A stretch of 13,681 bases of DNA from Aquincola sp. (GCA_029884035.1 JAOUIM010000046.1:1-13681); one strand, 5' to 3'; positions 1-6,865 are shown, counted from the first letter of the stretch. Numbers and translations are program-made. Notes: a model not told the origin generated them from the letters alone.

Positions 1-429
1 GAACTCGCCGAAGGGCAGGGCGCGCAGGTGGTCGCTGTCGGAAGGAAAGTCCGGCGTGTCGTCGAAACCGGGCGTGAAGGTCATGCGGCCCGCCAGATCG
101 AAACGCCTCGAGTGGTAGGGGCACCGGATGTCGCCGCGGTGGCACGGCACGTCCACCAGCTGGTGACCTCGATGCGTGCACACGTTGGGCAGGCAGCGCA
201 GCGTGCCTCCCGCGTCGCGCGACAACAGCAATGGCTCGTCGAGCAGGCCGGGCGTCATCAGGCGCGGCGACAGCGAGCCGGGCGCAGCGACGTCCGCCAG
301 CGCGCCGATCCATTGCCAGCTTCGCGCGAACACGCGCTCGCGCACGGCGGCAAAGACGTCGTGGTCGAGGTAGAAGCGTGCATCGGGTGTGCGTGCGCGG
401 CTGATATCGGGGTCGACGTTGAACTGCAT
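1..429 (-). CDS. Rieske-type aromatic ring-hydroxylating oxygenase, alpha-subunit-like (N-terminal 143 residues, runs off left edge)
   Basis: Reading leftwards from an ATG at 429-427 gives an uninterrupted frame to the window edge. Around residues 84-106 it carries a full Rieske [2Fe-2S] motif: Cys84-Thr-His86-Arg-Gly, then 16 residues later Cys103-Pro-Tyr-His106. The segment before it (DARFYLDHDVFAAVRERVFA, then SWQWIG) matches the usual N-terminal helix and entry strand of ring-hydroxylating oxygenase large subunits. In that family the Rieske centre passes electrons to a mononuclear iron in a C-terminal catalytic domain, which lies outside the window, so the substrate cannot be inferred. 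No clear Shine-Dalgarno precedes the ATG, and a GTG at 441 is an alternative start. The gene is divergent from the phospholipase at 533. The family call is firm, but the exact subfamily is unknown. Confidence 0.88.
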   Translation of the reverse strand, partial: MQFNVDPDISRARTPDARFYLDHDVFAAVRERVFARSWQWIGALADVAAPGSLSPRLMTPGLLDEPLLLSRDAGGTLRCLPNVCTHRGHQLVDVPCHRGDIRCPYHSRRFDLAGRMTFTPGFDDTPDFPSDSDHLRALPFGEF

Positions 430-438
430 CGCGATGGG

Positions 439-453
439 CACGATAGCATCGTG
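439..453. promoter_or_regulatory. 15-base perfect inverted repeat, possible operator
   Basis: CACGAT, a three-base spacer AGC, then ATCGTG form a perfect inverted repeat. It ends ten bases before the ATG of the Rieske oxygenase gene and lies in the divergent gap with the phospholipase gene. The size and symmetry suit a dimeric repressor or activator site. No regulator for it is in view, and the function is inferred from position only. Confidence 0.3.
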
Positions 454-474
454 ACGATGATGTGCTTCGACCTC

Positions 475-503
475 GGCGGCACTCTGGTCGCTTCGGTGCC
501 GCC
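475..503. promoter_or_regulatory. 8-base inverted repeat with 13-base spacer in the divergent gap
   Basis: GGCGGCAC at 475-482 and its exact complement GTGCCGCC at 496-503 could form an RNA hairpin or a protein site upstream of the phospholipase start at 533. There is no run of T after it in either direction, so it is not an intrinsic terminator. In DNA this GC-rich, a chance 8-base match is possible. Confidence 0.25.
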
Positions 504-532
504 GGCCTGTGTCCGCTGACGGCTACCGACCG

Positions 533-1606
533 ATGCAGGCGCTTCAGATCTTCGCCGGCCCGCGTGCCCGCGTGCATCTGCGCGATCGCGGCCTTGTCCC
601 GGCCGACGTACGTGTGATTCCCGCTGCGGCTGGTGGCCCCAAGGGCCTCGTGCTCAATACGCTGGATCGCTTCCTGTTCGGCCACTGGTTGAGCGACGCC
701 GCGCAGACGGTCCACCTGATGGGGGCATCGATCGGTGCCTGGCGCATCGCTGTGGCGTGCCGCGCCGATGCCGACGCGGGTTTTGCCGAACTCGCCGAGG
801 ACTACATCACCCAGGACTACCCGCGCGAACCGGGCAAGGCGCCCAAGAAGAAAGACGTGACGCGCGTGTTTGGCCAGATCCTCGAACAGCGCCTGGGCTT
901 CCGGGCGGCCGAGCTGCTGGCGCACCCGAGGTTCCGCCCGCACGTGATCGCCAGCCGCGGCCGCCATTTGCTCGGGCGCGAGGGGCGCGTGCGCACGCCG
1001 ATCGGCTACCTCGGCGCCTTCGCTGCCAACCTCGTGAGCCGCCGCGCGATGGGCGGCTGGCTCGAGCGGGTGATGTTCTCCGACCCGCGCGACGCGCTGC
1101 CCTTCTCGCTGCACGACTACCGCACGCGGCAGGTGGCGCTGACGCCGGTCAACCTTGCGAGCGCGGTGCTCGCGAGCTGCTCGATCCCGTTCTGGCTCGA
1201 CGCGGTGCACGACATCGAGGGCGCGCCGCGGGGCGCCTACTGGGACGGCGGGCTGACCGACTACCACCTGCACCTGGATTACGCCCAAATGCGCGACGGC
1301 CTGGTGCTGTACCCACATTTCCAGGCCACGGTGGTGCCGGGCTGGCTCGACAAGGGGCTCAAGCACCGGCACAGCGCGACTGCACGGCTGTCCAACCTCG
1401 TGCTGCTGGCGCCCAATCCGGCATGGGTCACGGCCGTGATGCCCAACGCCAAACTGCCCGACCGCAGCGACTTCAAGGCCTACGGTGAACGCATCGCCGA
1501 CCGACAGCGCGACTGGCGCCGCGCAGTGATGGAAAGTCAACGGCTGGCCGACGAGTTCGCCGACGCTGTCGCAAGGCCGTCGATCGACGCCCAGCCGCTG
1601 TCGTGA
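533..1606 (+). CDS. Patatin-like phospholipase / serine acylhydrolase
   Basis: A 357-residue protein of the patatin-like family, lipid acyl hydrolases that use a Ser-Asp dyad. The family landmarks occur in order: a glycine-rich oxyanion loop (AAAGGPKGL, residues 31-39), the nucleophile elbow Gly64-Ala-Ser66-Ile-Gly68, and the DGG motif with Asp238 (YWDGGLTDYH). No signal peptide or membrane segment is seen, so it is probably cytosolic. The start is taken at ATG 533 because homologous proteins of this type begin close to the oxyanion loop. A GTG at 509, eight codons upstream in frame, is the alternative, and neither has a good ribosome binding site. It is divergent from the Rieske oxygenase gene and convergent with the glutathione S-transferase gene. 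The physiological substrate cannot be told from sequence. Confidence 0.85.
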   Translation: MQALQIFAGPRARVHLRDRGLVPADVRVIPAAAGGPKGLVLNTLDRFLFGHWLSDAAQTVHLMGASIGAWRIAVACRADADAGFAELAEDYITQDYPREPGKAPKKKDVTRVFGQILEQRLGFRAAELLAHPRFRPHVIASRGRHLLGREGRVRTPIGYLGAFAANLVSRRAMGGWLERVMFSDPRDALPFSLHDYRTRQVALTPVNLASAVLASCSIPFWLDAVHDIEGAPRGAYWDGGLTDYHLHLDYAQMRDGLVLYPHFQATVVPGWLDKGLKHRHSATARLSNLVLLAPNPAWVTAVMPNAKLPDRSDFKAYGERIADRQRDWRRAVMESQRLADEFADAVARPSIDAQPLS

Positions 1607-1607
1607 A

Positions 1608-2276
1608 TCACCCGAGCAGCTGGTAGGGCCCGCCGCGGTCAAGGGCCCGTTTCCACGCCGACCGAGCCCTGATCGTCTCCAAGAAGGCTGCGAGGCGCGG
1701 CGCCTGCTGTGCACTGCCGCCGCGCGAGAGTGCCGCCTCGACCGGGAAGCTCATCATCACGTCCGCGGCTGTCAGGCTGTCACCAACGAACCAGCCGCGC
1801 TGGCCGAGCTCGCTTTCCATGAAGGCCAGGTTGCGGTCGAGGTTGGGCTGCACGAAGTTGCCCATCACGTTGTCGGCGATCGCGCGGGCGATCGGGCGCG
1901 CGAAGAAGGGCATCGGTGCGGAACGGATCTTGCGGAACACCAGGGCCATTAGCAGCGGCGTCATCGCCGACCCCTCGGCGAAGTGCAGCCAGTAGGTGTA
2001 GCGGCGATGGTCTGCCGTTCCCGCCTCTGGGCGCAGCGCCCCGCCGGCCTTGTCGACGAGGTACTCGACGATGGCGCCCGTTTCGGCCACGGTGACGGCG
2101 CCGTCGGTGATCACCGGCGACTTGCCCAGCGGGTGCACGTGCGTCAGCTCCGGCGGCGCCAGTGATGTCTTTCTGTCGCGCGCGTAGCGTTTCACGTGGT
2201 AGGTCAATTCGAGTTCTTCGAGCAGCCACAGCACACGCTGCGAGCGTGAATTTTCAAGGTGGTGGACGGTGATCAT
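1608..2276 (-). CDS. Glutathione S-transferase family protein
   Basis: A 222-residue protein with the two-domain length of cytosolic glutathione S-transferases. The N-terminal thioredoxin-like half shows a SRSQRVLWLLEEL helix (residues 10-22), with Ser10 or Ser12 near the usual activating position. It also has the cis-proline segment LGKSPVITDG and the glutathione gamma-glutamyl binding ETGAIVEYL. The C-terminal half is helical and contains GWFVGDSLTAADVMMSFP, the usual N-capping box region of the family. Members conjugate glutathione to electrophiles or reduce peroxides, but the substrate is unknown here. It lies 48 bases downstream of the PAS-LuxR gene on the same strand, so they may be cotranscribed. 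Its stop codon is one base from that of the convergent phospholipase gene. Confidence 0.9.
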   Translation of the reverse strand: MITVHHLENSRSQRVLWLLEELELTYHVKRYARDRKTSLAPPELTHVHPLGKSPVITDGAVTVAETGAIVEYLVDKAGGALRPEAGTADHRRYTYWLHFAEGSAMTPLLMALVFRKIRSAPMPFFARPIARAIADNVMGNFVQPNLDRNLAFMESELGQRGWFVGDSLTAADVMMSFPVEAALSRGGSAQQAPRLAAFLETIRARSAWKRALDRGGPYQLLG

Positions 2277-2324
2277 CGGTGCGGTGGCCCTTCGCCAGGC
2301 CGGGTGGTTGGGTGTTGCGGTGGG

Positions 2325-2873
2325 TTAGGCCGTGAGCATCTTGTTGACCAGCTCGGGTGTCGTCGACGCGCCGTACTTGCGCATCAGGCGCGCACGGTAC
2401 ACGTCCACGGTGCGCGGGCTGATGCCCAGCTTCTGGCCGATGCGCTTGGAGGTCAGGCCCTCGATCAGGAGTGCGGCGATCTCCCGCTCGCGTGCAGTCA
2501 GCGCGGCGGTGACTTTGCGCCGTGCCGAGAGGTCTTCGAAGCTCCAGATGCCCGCGGCATGCGGACGCTTCGGATCGAGCGCACGGCCCGATACATGGCA
2601 CCAGAACAGCTCACCGGTCAGGCGCTTCATGATGCGTTCGTCGGCGTAGTAGCCCTTGCGGTCCAGGCTCGCGACGATCCGCGCACCGGTGCGCTCGAAC
2701 TCCTCGTGTGTGGGATACAGAAGCTCGAAGCTGCGACCGGCGAGCTGGCTCGAGTGCTGGGCGCGAAACATGCCCAGGAGCTGCTGATTGCAGGCGACCA
2801 TCAGGCGGTCACGCGAGATGACGAGCCCCACGGGCGCCTGCTCGAATGCAGTGCGGTACTCCTCTAACAGCAT
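2325..2873 (-). CDS. PAS domain plus LuxR-type helix-turn-helix transcriptional regulator
   Basis: A 182-residue regulator. Residues 1 to about 115 form a PAS sensor domain (FEQAPVGLVISRDRLMVACN near the start; WCHVSGRALD later). Residues 124-182 form a LuxR/NarL-type DNA-binding domain (LTAREREIAALLIEGLTSKRIGQ, with recognition helix ISPRTVDVYRARLMRKY). There is no receiver domain, so activity is probably set by a ligand or redox signal at the PAS domain rather than by phosphorylation. It is divergent from scoAB across an 85-base gap with three TACGTA hexamers. Control of scoAB, and probably of itself, is inferred from that arrangement. The ATG at 2873 has no Shine-Dalgarno and sits only 11 bases from the first hexamer, so the message may be leaderless. 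Confidence 0.88.
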   Translation of the reverse strand: MLLEEYRTAFEQAPVGLVISRDRLMVACNQQLLGMFRAQHSSQLAGRSFELLYPTHEEFERTGARIVASLDRKGYYADERIMKRLTGELFWCHVSGRALDPKRPHAAGIWSFEDLSARRKVTAALTAREREIAALLIEGLTSKRIGQKLGISPRTVDVYRARLMRKYGASTTPELVNKMLTA

Positions 2874-2884
2874 GTAGTTGATTC

Positions 2885-2913
2885 TACGTAACCAGTACGT
2901 AATGGGCTACGTA
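2885..2913. promoter_or_regulatory. Three phased TACGTA hexamers, candidate operator of the PAS-LuxR regulator
   Basis: The palindromic hexamer TACGTA occurs at 2885-2890, 2896-2901 and 2908-2913, with start-to-start distances of 11 and 12 bases. The repeats therefore lie on one face of the helix. The third sits in an 8-base palindrome, CTACGTAG (2907-2914). I saw no other copy of the hexamer in the window on a read by eye. The array fills the divergent gap between the regulator gene (start 2873) and scoA (start 2959). LuxR-type domains bind short symmetric sites as dimers, so this is the natural target for the adjacent regulator. That assignment is inference. Confidence 0.6.
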
Positions 2914-2945
2914 GTACGCTTCGCGCTTCTTTCCAGGCTCGTTGC

Positions 2946-2950
2946 GGAGG
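2946..2950 (+). promoter_or_regulatory. Ribosome binding site fixing the scoA start
   Basis: GGAGG lies eight bases before ATG 2959. It decides for this start over an upstream in-frame start at 2878, which would place coding sequence across the TACGTA array and add 27 residues unlike the family. Confidence 0.75.
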
Positions 2951-2958
2951 GCATCCGG

Positions 2959-3666
2959 ATGAAGAAGATCTACCCGAGCGCGAAAGCGGCGCTCGACGGC
3001 ATCGTCAGGGACGGTCAGTTGCTCGCCGTCGGCGGCTTCGGCCTGTGCGGCATCCCCGAGGCGCTGATCGACGCGCTGCGCGACAGTGGGGTCAAGAACC
3101 TGACCGTGATCTCGAACAATGCCGGGGTCGACGGCTTCGGCCTGGGCAAGCTGCTCGACACGCGGCAGATCAGGAAGATGATCTCGAGCTATGTCGGAGA
3201 GAACAAGGAGTTCGAGCGCCAGTACCTGGCTGGCGAACTCGAGCTCGAATTCACGCCGCAGGGCACGCTGGCGGAAAAGCTGCGCGCCGGCGGCGCGGGC
3301 ATCCCGGCCTTCTTCACGCGCACCGGTGTTGGCACGATGGTGGCCGATGGCAAGGAGACGCGCGAGTTCGACGGCAAGCTCTATGTGATGGAGCGCTCGC
3401 TGGTGCCCGATGTGTCGCTGGGCAAGGCCTGGAAGGCCGATGAGAGCGGCAACCTCGTCTTCCGCCGCACCGCGCGCAACTTCAACCCGGCCGCGATCAT
3501 GGCCGGCAAGATCAGCGTGGTCGAGGTCGAGGAGATCGTTCCCACCGGCAGCTTCGATCCGGACGCGGTGCACCTGCCGGGCATCTACGTGCACCGGCTG
3601 GTGCTCAACGCTCGCCCGGAGAAGCGCATCGAGAAGCGCACCCTGCGCGACAAGACGACCGCCTGA
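2959..3666 (+). CDS. scoA: 3-oxoacid CoA-transferase subunit A
   Basis: A 235-residue protein matching the alpha subunit of succinyl-CoA:3-ketoacid CoA-transferase. Near the N-terminus is the glycine-rich VGGFGLCGIPEALIDAL, followed by LTVISNNAGVDGFGLGKLL. Later come the GVGTMVADGKETREFDGK stretch and NFNPAAIMAGK. The enzyme moves CoA from succinyl-CoA to acetoacetate or another 3-oxoacid, letting the cell feed ketone bodies or fatty-acid-derived acetoacetate into acetyl-CoA. It is a cytosolic heteromer with the product of the next gene, which starts 22 bases after this stop. The operon is probably controlled by the divergent PAS-LuxR regulator. An acetate- or butyrate-acetoacetate transferase (AtoD-like) is the alternative specificity. 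The succinyl-CoA type fits the sequence better. Confidence 0.92.
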   Translation: MKKIYPSAKAALDGIVRDGQLLAVGGFGLCGIPEALIDALRDSGVKNLTVISNNAGVDGFGLGKLLDTRQIRKMISSYVGENKEFERQYLAGELELEFTPQGTLAEKLRAGGAGIPAFFTRTGVGTMVADGKETREFDGKLYVMERSLVPDVSLGKAWKADESGNLVFRRTARNFNPAAIMAGKISVVEVEEIVPTGSFDPDAVHLPGIYVHRLVLNARPEKRIEKRTLRDKTTA

Positions 3667-3688
3667 CGGCAATACCGAGGATCACACC

Positions 3689-4327
3689 ATGGCCTGGACC
3701 CAAGACCAGATGGCGGCGCGCGCCGCGCAGGAACTGCAGGACGGCTTCTACGTCAACCTGGGGATCGGGATCCCCACGCTGGTGGCCAACTTCGTGCCGA
3801 AGGACATCGAGGTCTGGCTGCAGAGCGAGAACGGCATGCTCGGCATCGGGCCGTTCCCGACCGAGGACGAGATCGACGCCGACCTGATCAACGCCGGCAA
3901 GCAGACCGTGACGACGATCCCTGGCAGCAGCATCTTCGGCAGCCACGATAGCTTCGCGATGATCCGCGGCGGAAAAGTCAACCTGTCGATCCTCGGCGCG
4001 ATGCAAGTCAGCGCCCAGGGCGACCTGGCCAACTGGATGATTCCGGGCAAGATGGTCAAGGGCATGGGCGGCGCGATGGACCTCGTGGGCGGCGTCAGGA
4101 GCGTGGTCGTCCTGATGGAGCATGTGGCCAAGAGGAAGGATGGCGGCATCGATCTCAAGATCCTGCCGCAGTGCACGCTCCCGCTGACGGGCGTGGGCGT
4201 GGTCGATCGCATCATCACCGACCTGGCGGTGCTCGACGTCACGCCGCACGGACTCAGGGTCGTCGAGCTGGCGCCAGGGGTGACGCGCGACGAACTTCAG
4301 TCCAAGACCGGCGTGCCCCTGCAGTAG
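3689..4327 (+). CDS. scoB: 3-oxoacid CoA-transferase subunit B
   Basis: A 212-residue beta subunit carrying the catalytic glutamate of family I CoA-transferases: Glu47 in SENGMLGIGP, which forms the glutamyl-CoA thioester. Other landmarks are GFYVNLGIGIPTLVANFVP before it, GSSIFGSHDSFAMIRGGKVN after it, and GAMDLVGGVRSVVVLMEH towards the C-terminus. A GAGG eight bases upstream of ATG 3689 serves as ribosome binding site. Together with ScoA it reversibly makes acetoacetyl-CoA and succinate from acetoacetate and succinyl-CoA. It is the last gene of the two-gene operon. A GC-rich hairpin follows, and the next gene is on the opposite strand. Confidence 0.93.
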   Translation: MAWTQDQMAARAAQELQDGFYVNLGIGIPTLVANFVPKDIEVWLQSENGMLGIGPFPTEDEIDADLINAGKQTVTTIPGSSIFGSHDSFAMIRGGKVNLSILGAMQVSAQGDLANWMIPGKMVKGMGGAMDLVGGVRSVVVLMEHVAKRKDGGIDLKILPQCTLPLTGVGVVDRIITDLAVLDVTPHGLRVVELAPGVTRDELQSKTGVPLQ

Positions 4328-4337
4328 GCGCGGCCTC

Positions 4338-4357
4338 GGCGCTGCCCGGACAGCGCC
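4338..4357. terminator. Hairpin after scoB, possible terminator without T-run
   Basis: GGCGCTG (4338-4344), loop CCCGGA, CAGCGCC (4351-4357) form a perfect 7-base stem eleven bases after the scoB stop codon. It lies between convergent genes, where terminators are expected. No T-tract follows on either strand, so it may only protect a 3' end or work with Rho. Confidence 0.4.
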
Positions 4358-4377
4358 CCGGGGCGGGCGGGTCCGCC

Positions 4378-4800
4378 CTAGCCGCGGCCGCCCATCGCCC
4401 GATCGAAGTCCGACAGCGAGGCTTCCGTCACTTCCAGCTTGTGATCGACGAAGAAGGACGAGCGAGGCTGCAGCAGTTCAGCCTGGCGTTGCAGGCGTTC
4501 CCGGGTGGCGATCGCATCGACGAGGCACTCGCGCAGCGCAGCCAAACCCGATGCGAGAGGCGCCTTGGCGACGCTGTCAAGTTGCTCGAGGGTGCGCTGC
4601 AAGGCTTGCAGTGAAAGATCGTGCAGGAACAGCGTGCCCTTGCGCCACAGGTAGTGTTCAACGGTGGCGAGGTGGCGGAAGACCTTGCGCGAGCTCGGCG
4701 CGGCGTCGAGCGCGACGCCCAGCGCCGCGTGCATGCGCAGCGCGCGCTGGTCGTCGTGCGGAGGCTGTGACGTCGGGGCTGAGGCGTTGCGGCTGGCCAT
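4378..4800 (-). CDS. Hypothetical protein, about 140 residues
   Basis: I do not recognise the family. From ATG 4800 the product has about 140 residues, with no signal peptide or membrane segment. It is mostly helix-forming, with a Leu-rich amphipathic stretch (FLHDLSLQALQRTLEQLDSV, then LASGLAALRECLVDAIATRERLQRQAELL) that could form a small helical bundle. The first 15-20 residues are Ser/Pro/Gln-rich and probably disordered. An in-frame ATG at 4872 would add 24 residues including CPRC, but that stretch has less GC-biased third positions and no ribosome binding site, so the shorter form is preferred. It is convergent with scoB and divergent from the gamma-glutamyltransferase gene. That the frame is coding is likely from third-position GC bias and length. 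Confidence 0.65.
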   Translation of the reverse strand: MASRNASAPTSQPPHDDQRALRMHAALGVALDAAPSSRKVFRHLATVEHYLWRKGTLFLHDLSLQALQRTLEQLDSVAKAPLASGLAALRECLVDAIATRERLQRQAELLQPRSSFFVDHKLEVTEASLSDFDRAMGGRG

Positions 4801-4928
4801 GGCCTGAGTTTCGTTGGCACCCGCCTTGGCACATCGTGGACACATCACGGCCACACGCGTTGCGACCAACATGATCGGGATTGCGAGAAATGTTTCGCTA
4901 TCCTCGCCGGTGCAAATTCACGGGCTGC

Positions 4929-4934
4929 AGGAGG
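4929..4934 (+). promoter_or_regulatory. Ribosome binding site fixing the gamma-glutamyltransferase start
   Basis: AGGAGG lies six bases before ATG 4941. It places the start so that the protein begins with a short lipoprotein signal peptide, rather than at the in-frame TTG at 4881. Confidence 0.8.
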
Positions 4935-4940
4935 CGACGG

Positions 4941-6737
4941 ATGAGACGGGCTTGGTTGTCGGGTGCCCTGCTGCTGCTGGCGAGCTGTGCATCGGCACCG
5001 CCACCGCACGCGTGGAAGTACTCAGTCCCGCAGTTGCCCGAGGGCGCGTCGGGCTACACCGACAAGCCCGGCTGGTCGGCCAAGCGCTTCATGGTTGCGG
5101 CGGCCAACCCACTGGCCACTGACGCGGGCTACCAGATCCTCAAGGCTGGTGGCAACGCTCTCGACGCAGCGATTGCCGTGCAGATGGTGCTGGCCCTGGT
5201 CGAGCCGCAGTCCAGCGGCATCGGCGGCGGCGCCTTCCTCCTGCATTGGGACGGACGGTCGCTCGCCGCATGGGACGGACGCGAGACTGCGCCGGCTGGA
5301 GCCGACGAAAGATTGTTCCTGCTGCCCGATGGCAAGCCGATGGCCTTCCTCGACGCGGTCGTCGGTGGCCGCTCGGTCGGCGTGCCGGGCACCGTGCGCA
5401 TGCTCGAGGCGGCTCACCGGCAACACGGCAAACTGCCCTGGTCGATCCTGTTCCAGCCGGCGATCACACTGGCCGAGCAGGGCTTTCGCATGAGCCCGCG
5501 GCTGCATGCGCTGCTCCACGCCGAGACCGCCCTGAAGGCAGATGCACAGGCGCGCGCGTACTTCTACAACACCGATGGCGAGCCGCTCGCGGTCGGCACA
5601 TCGGTACGCAACCCGGCACTGGCCGAGGTCTTGCGCGGCATCGCGGCACGTGGCAGCGCGGCGCTGAACGCCGGTCCGGTGGCGGCCGACATCGTCAGGC
5701 GCGTGCGTGGGCATGCCACCAACCCGGGCCGCATGAGCGAGACCGACCTCGCGGGCTACGAGGCGAAGACGCGCGAGGCGATCTGCACCGACTGGAAAGT
5801 GGTCTACCGCGTCTGCGGCTTTCCGCCGCCGTCGTCGGGCCACCTCGCGGTGATGCAGATCCTCGGCCTGGTCGAACGCACGCCGCCGGTCGCGCAGCCC
5901 TTGGTCGATAAGCTGCCGAGCCCCGATTGGCTGCACGCCTACACCGAGGCGGCGCGGCTGGCCTATGCCGATCGAGCGCAATATCTCGGCGACCCCGAGT
6001 TCGTGCCGCCGCCGGCCGGCCGCTGGACCAGCCTGCTCGACGACGCCTATCTGAAGCAGCGCGCCGCCCTGATCGGACGCGAGAGCATGAGAACCGCCAA
6101 GCCGGGTGTGCCGAGTGGCGCGGTCGGCGCGCGCGGGGCCCAGGCCGAGCAGTTGGAGTCCGGCACCAGCCACATCTCCGTCGTCGATGGCGACGGGCAC
6201 GCCCTCGCGATGACCTCGACGATCGAGGCTGCGTTCGGTGCACGACTGATGAGCGACGGTGGCACCGGCAAGGCCGGTGGTTTTCTCCTCAACAACGAGC
6301 TCACGGACTTCTCCTTCGCGCCTGCCGACAGCGAAGGCAAGCCGATCGCCAACCGCGTGCAGCCCGGAAAGCGGCCCCGCTCGTCGATGAGCCCGACGCT
6401 CGTGTTCGACAAGCGCGACGGACAACTCGTCATGAGCCTGGGCTCACCGGGCGGCGCTGCGATCATCCATTTCACCGCAAAGACGCTGATCGGCGCGCTC
6501 GATTGGGGGCTCGATGCGCAGCGCGCGATCGACCTGCCCAACTTCGGCAGCTTCAACGGACCGACGGTGCTCGAGCGCGGCCGCTTCCCGGCGGCAACGA
6601 TCGAAGCGCTGAAGGCGCGGGGCCATGTCGTCAACGAGATCGAGATGACCAGCGGCCTCCAGGCGATCCAGCGCCGCGGCGCCGGTTGGTTCGGCGGTGC
6701 CGACCCCCGCCGCGAAGGCGTCGTAATGGGCGAGTGA
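4941..6737 (+). CDS. ggt: Gamma-glutamyltransferase, predicted lipoprotein
   Basis: A 598-residue precursor of gamma-glutamyltransferase, an N-terminal nucleophile hydrolase that cleaves or transfers the gamma-glutamyl group of glutathione. The signal peptide (residues 1-15) ends in a lipobox, Leu13-Ala-Ser-Cys16, with no Asp at +2, pointing to an outer-membrane lipoprotein. Self-cleavage should occur before Thr409 in SGTSHISVVD, giving a small subunit of 190 residues, the usual size. Substrate-binding landmarks are DGRETAP, LNNELTDFSF, RPRSSMSPT and GSPGGAAIIH. A ribosome binding site AGGAGG precedes the ATG. The role is likely periplasmic glutathione breakdown and amino-acid salvage. The neighbours give no further pathway clue. 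It is divergent from a hypothetical gene and convergent with the one at 6893. Confidence 0.93.
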   Translation: MRRAWLSGALLLLASCASAPPPHAWKYSVPQLPEGASGYTDKPGWSAKRFMVAAANPLATDAGYQILKAGGNALDAAIAVQMVLALVEPQSSGIGGGAFLLHWDGRSLAAWDGRETAPAGADERLFLLPDGKPMAFLDAVVGGRSVGVPGTVRMLEAAHRQHGKLPWSILFQPAITLAEQGFRMSPRLHALLHAETALKADAQARAYFYNTDGEPLAVGTSVRNPALAEVLRGIAARGSAALNAGPVAADIVRRVRGHATNPGRMSETDLAGYEAKTREAICTDWKVVYRVCGFPPPSSGHLAVMQILGLVERTPPVAQPLVDKLPSPDWLHAYTEAARLAYADRAQYLGDPEFVPPPAGRWTSLLDDAYLKQRAALIGRESMRTAKPGVPSGAVGARGAQAEQLESGTSHISVVDGDGHALAMTSTIEAAFGARLMSDGGTGKAGGFLLNNELTDFSFAPADSEGKPIANRVQPGKRPRSSMSPTLVFDKRDGQLVMSLGSPGGAAIIHFTAKTLIGALDWGLDAQRAIDLPNFGSFNGPTVLERGRFPAATIEALKARGHVVNEIEMTSGLQAIQRRGAGWFGGADPRREGVVMGE

Positions 6738-6801
6738 GGCGCCCTCGACCTCCGGCGGTTGGTCAGGTGCAGGCGCAGTGAATGTGCGCCCCCATCGATC
6801 A

Positions 6802-6819
6802 TCGAAGCCCGTGCTTCGA
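6802..6819. terminator. Hairpin between convergent genes, possible terminator
   Basis: TCGAAGC (6802-6808), loop CCGT, GCTTCGA (6813-6819) form a perfect 7-base stem in the 155-base gap between the gamma-glutamyltransferase stop and the stop of the opposing gene. It has no T-run. The position suits bidirectional 3'-end formation, but this is a weak call. Confidence 0.35.
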
Positions 6820-6848
6820 CGCGCATCGTGGCGATAGCCTGCTCAGGG

Positions 6849-6865
6849 CCAGCGCCGTCCGCTGG
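6849..6865. terminator. Second hairpin between the same convergent genes
   Basis: CCAGCG (6849-6854), loop CCGTC, CGCTGG (6860-6865) form a 6-base stem. It lies 28 bases beyond the stop codon of the leftward gene at 6893 and could mark its 3' end. There is no T-tract. Confidence 0.3.

Noticed and set aside
28..519. 163-residue plus-strand open frame at the left end
   Set aside because: The minus strand here encodes a clear Rieske domain. The plus-strand frame is its shadow.
2878..2958. Upstream start for scoA adding 27 residues
   Set aside because: It would put coding sequence across the TACGTA array, has no ribosome binding site, and the family begins at MKKIY, which has GGAGG upstream.
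5022..6425. 467-residue minus-strand open frame opposite the gamma-glutamyltransferase gene
   Set aside because: Antisense shadow. The opposite strand carries every landmark of gamma-glutamyltransferase.
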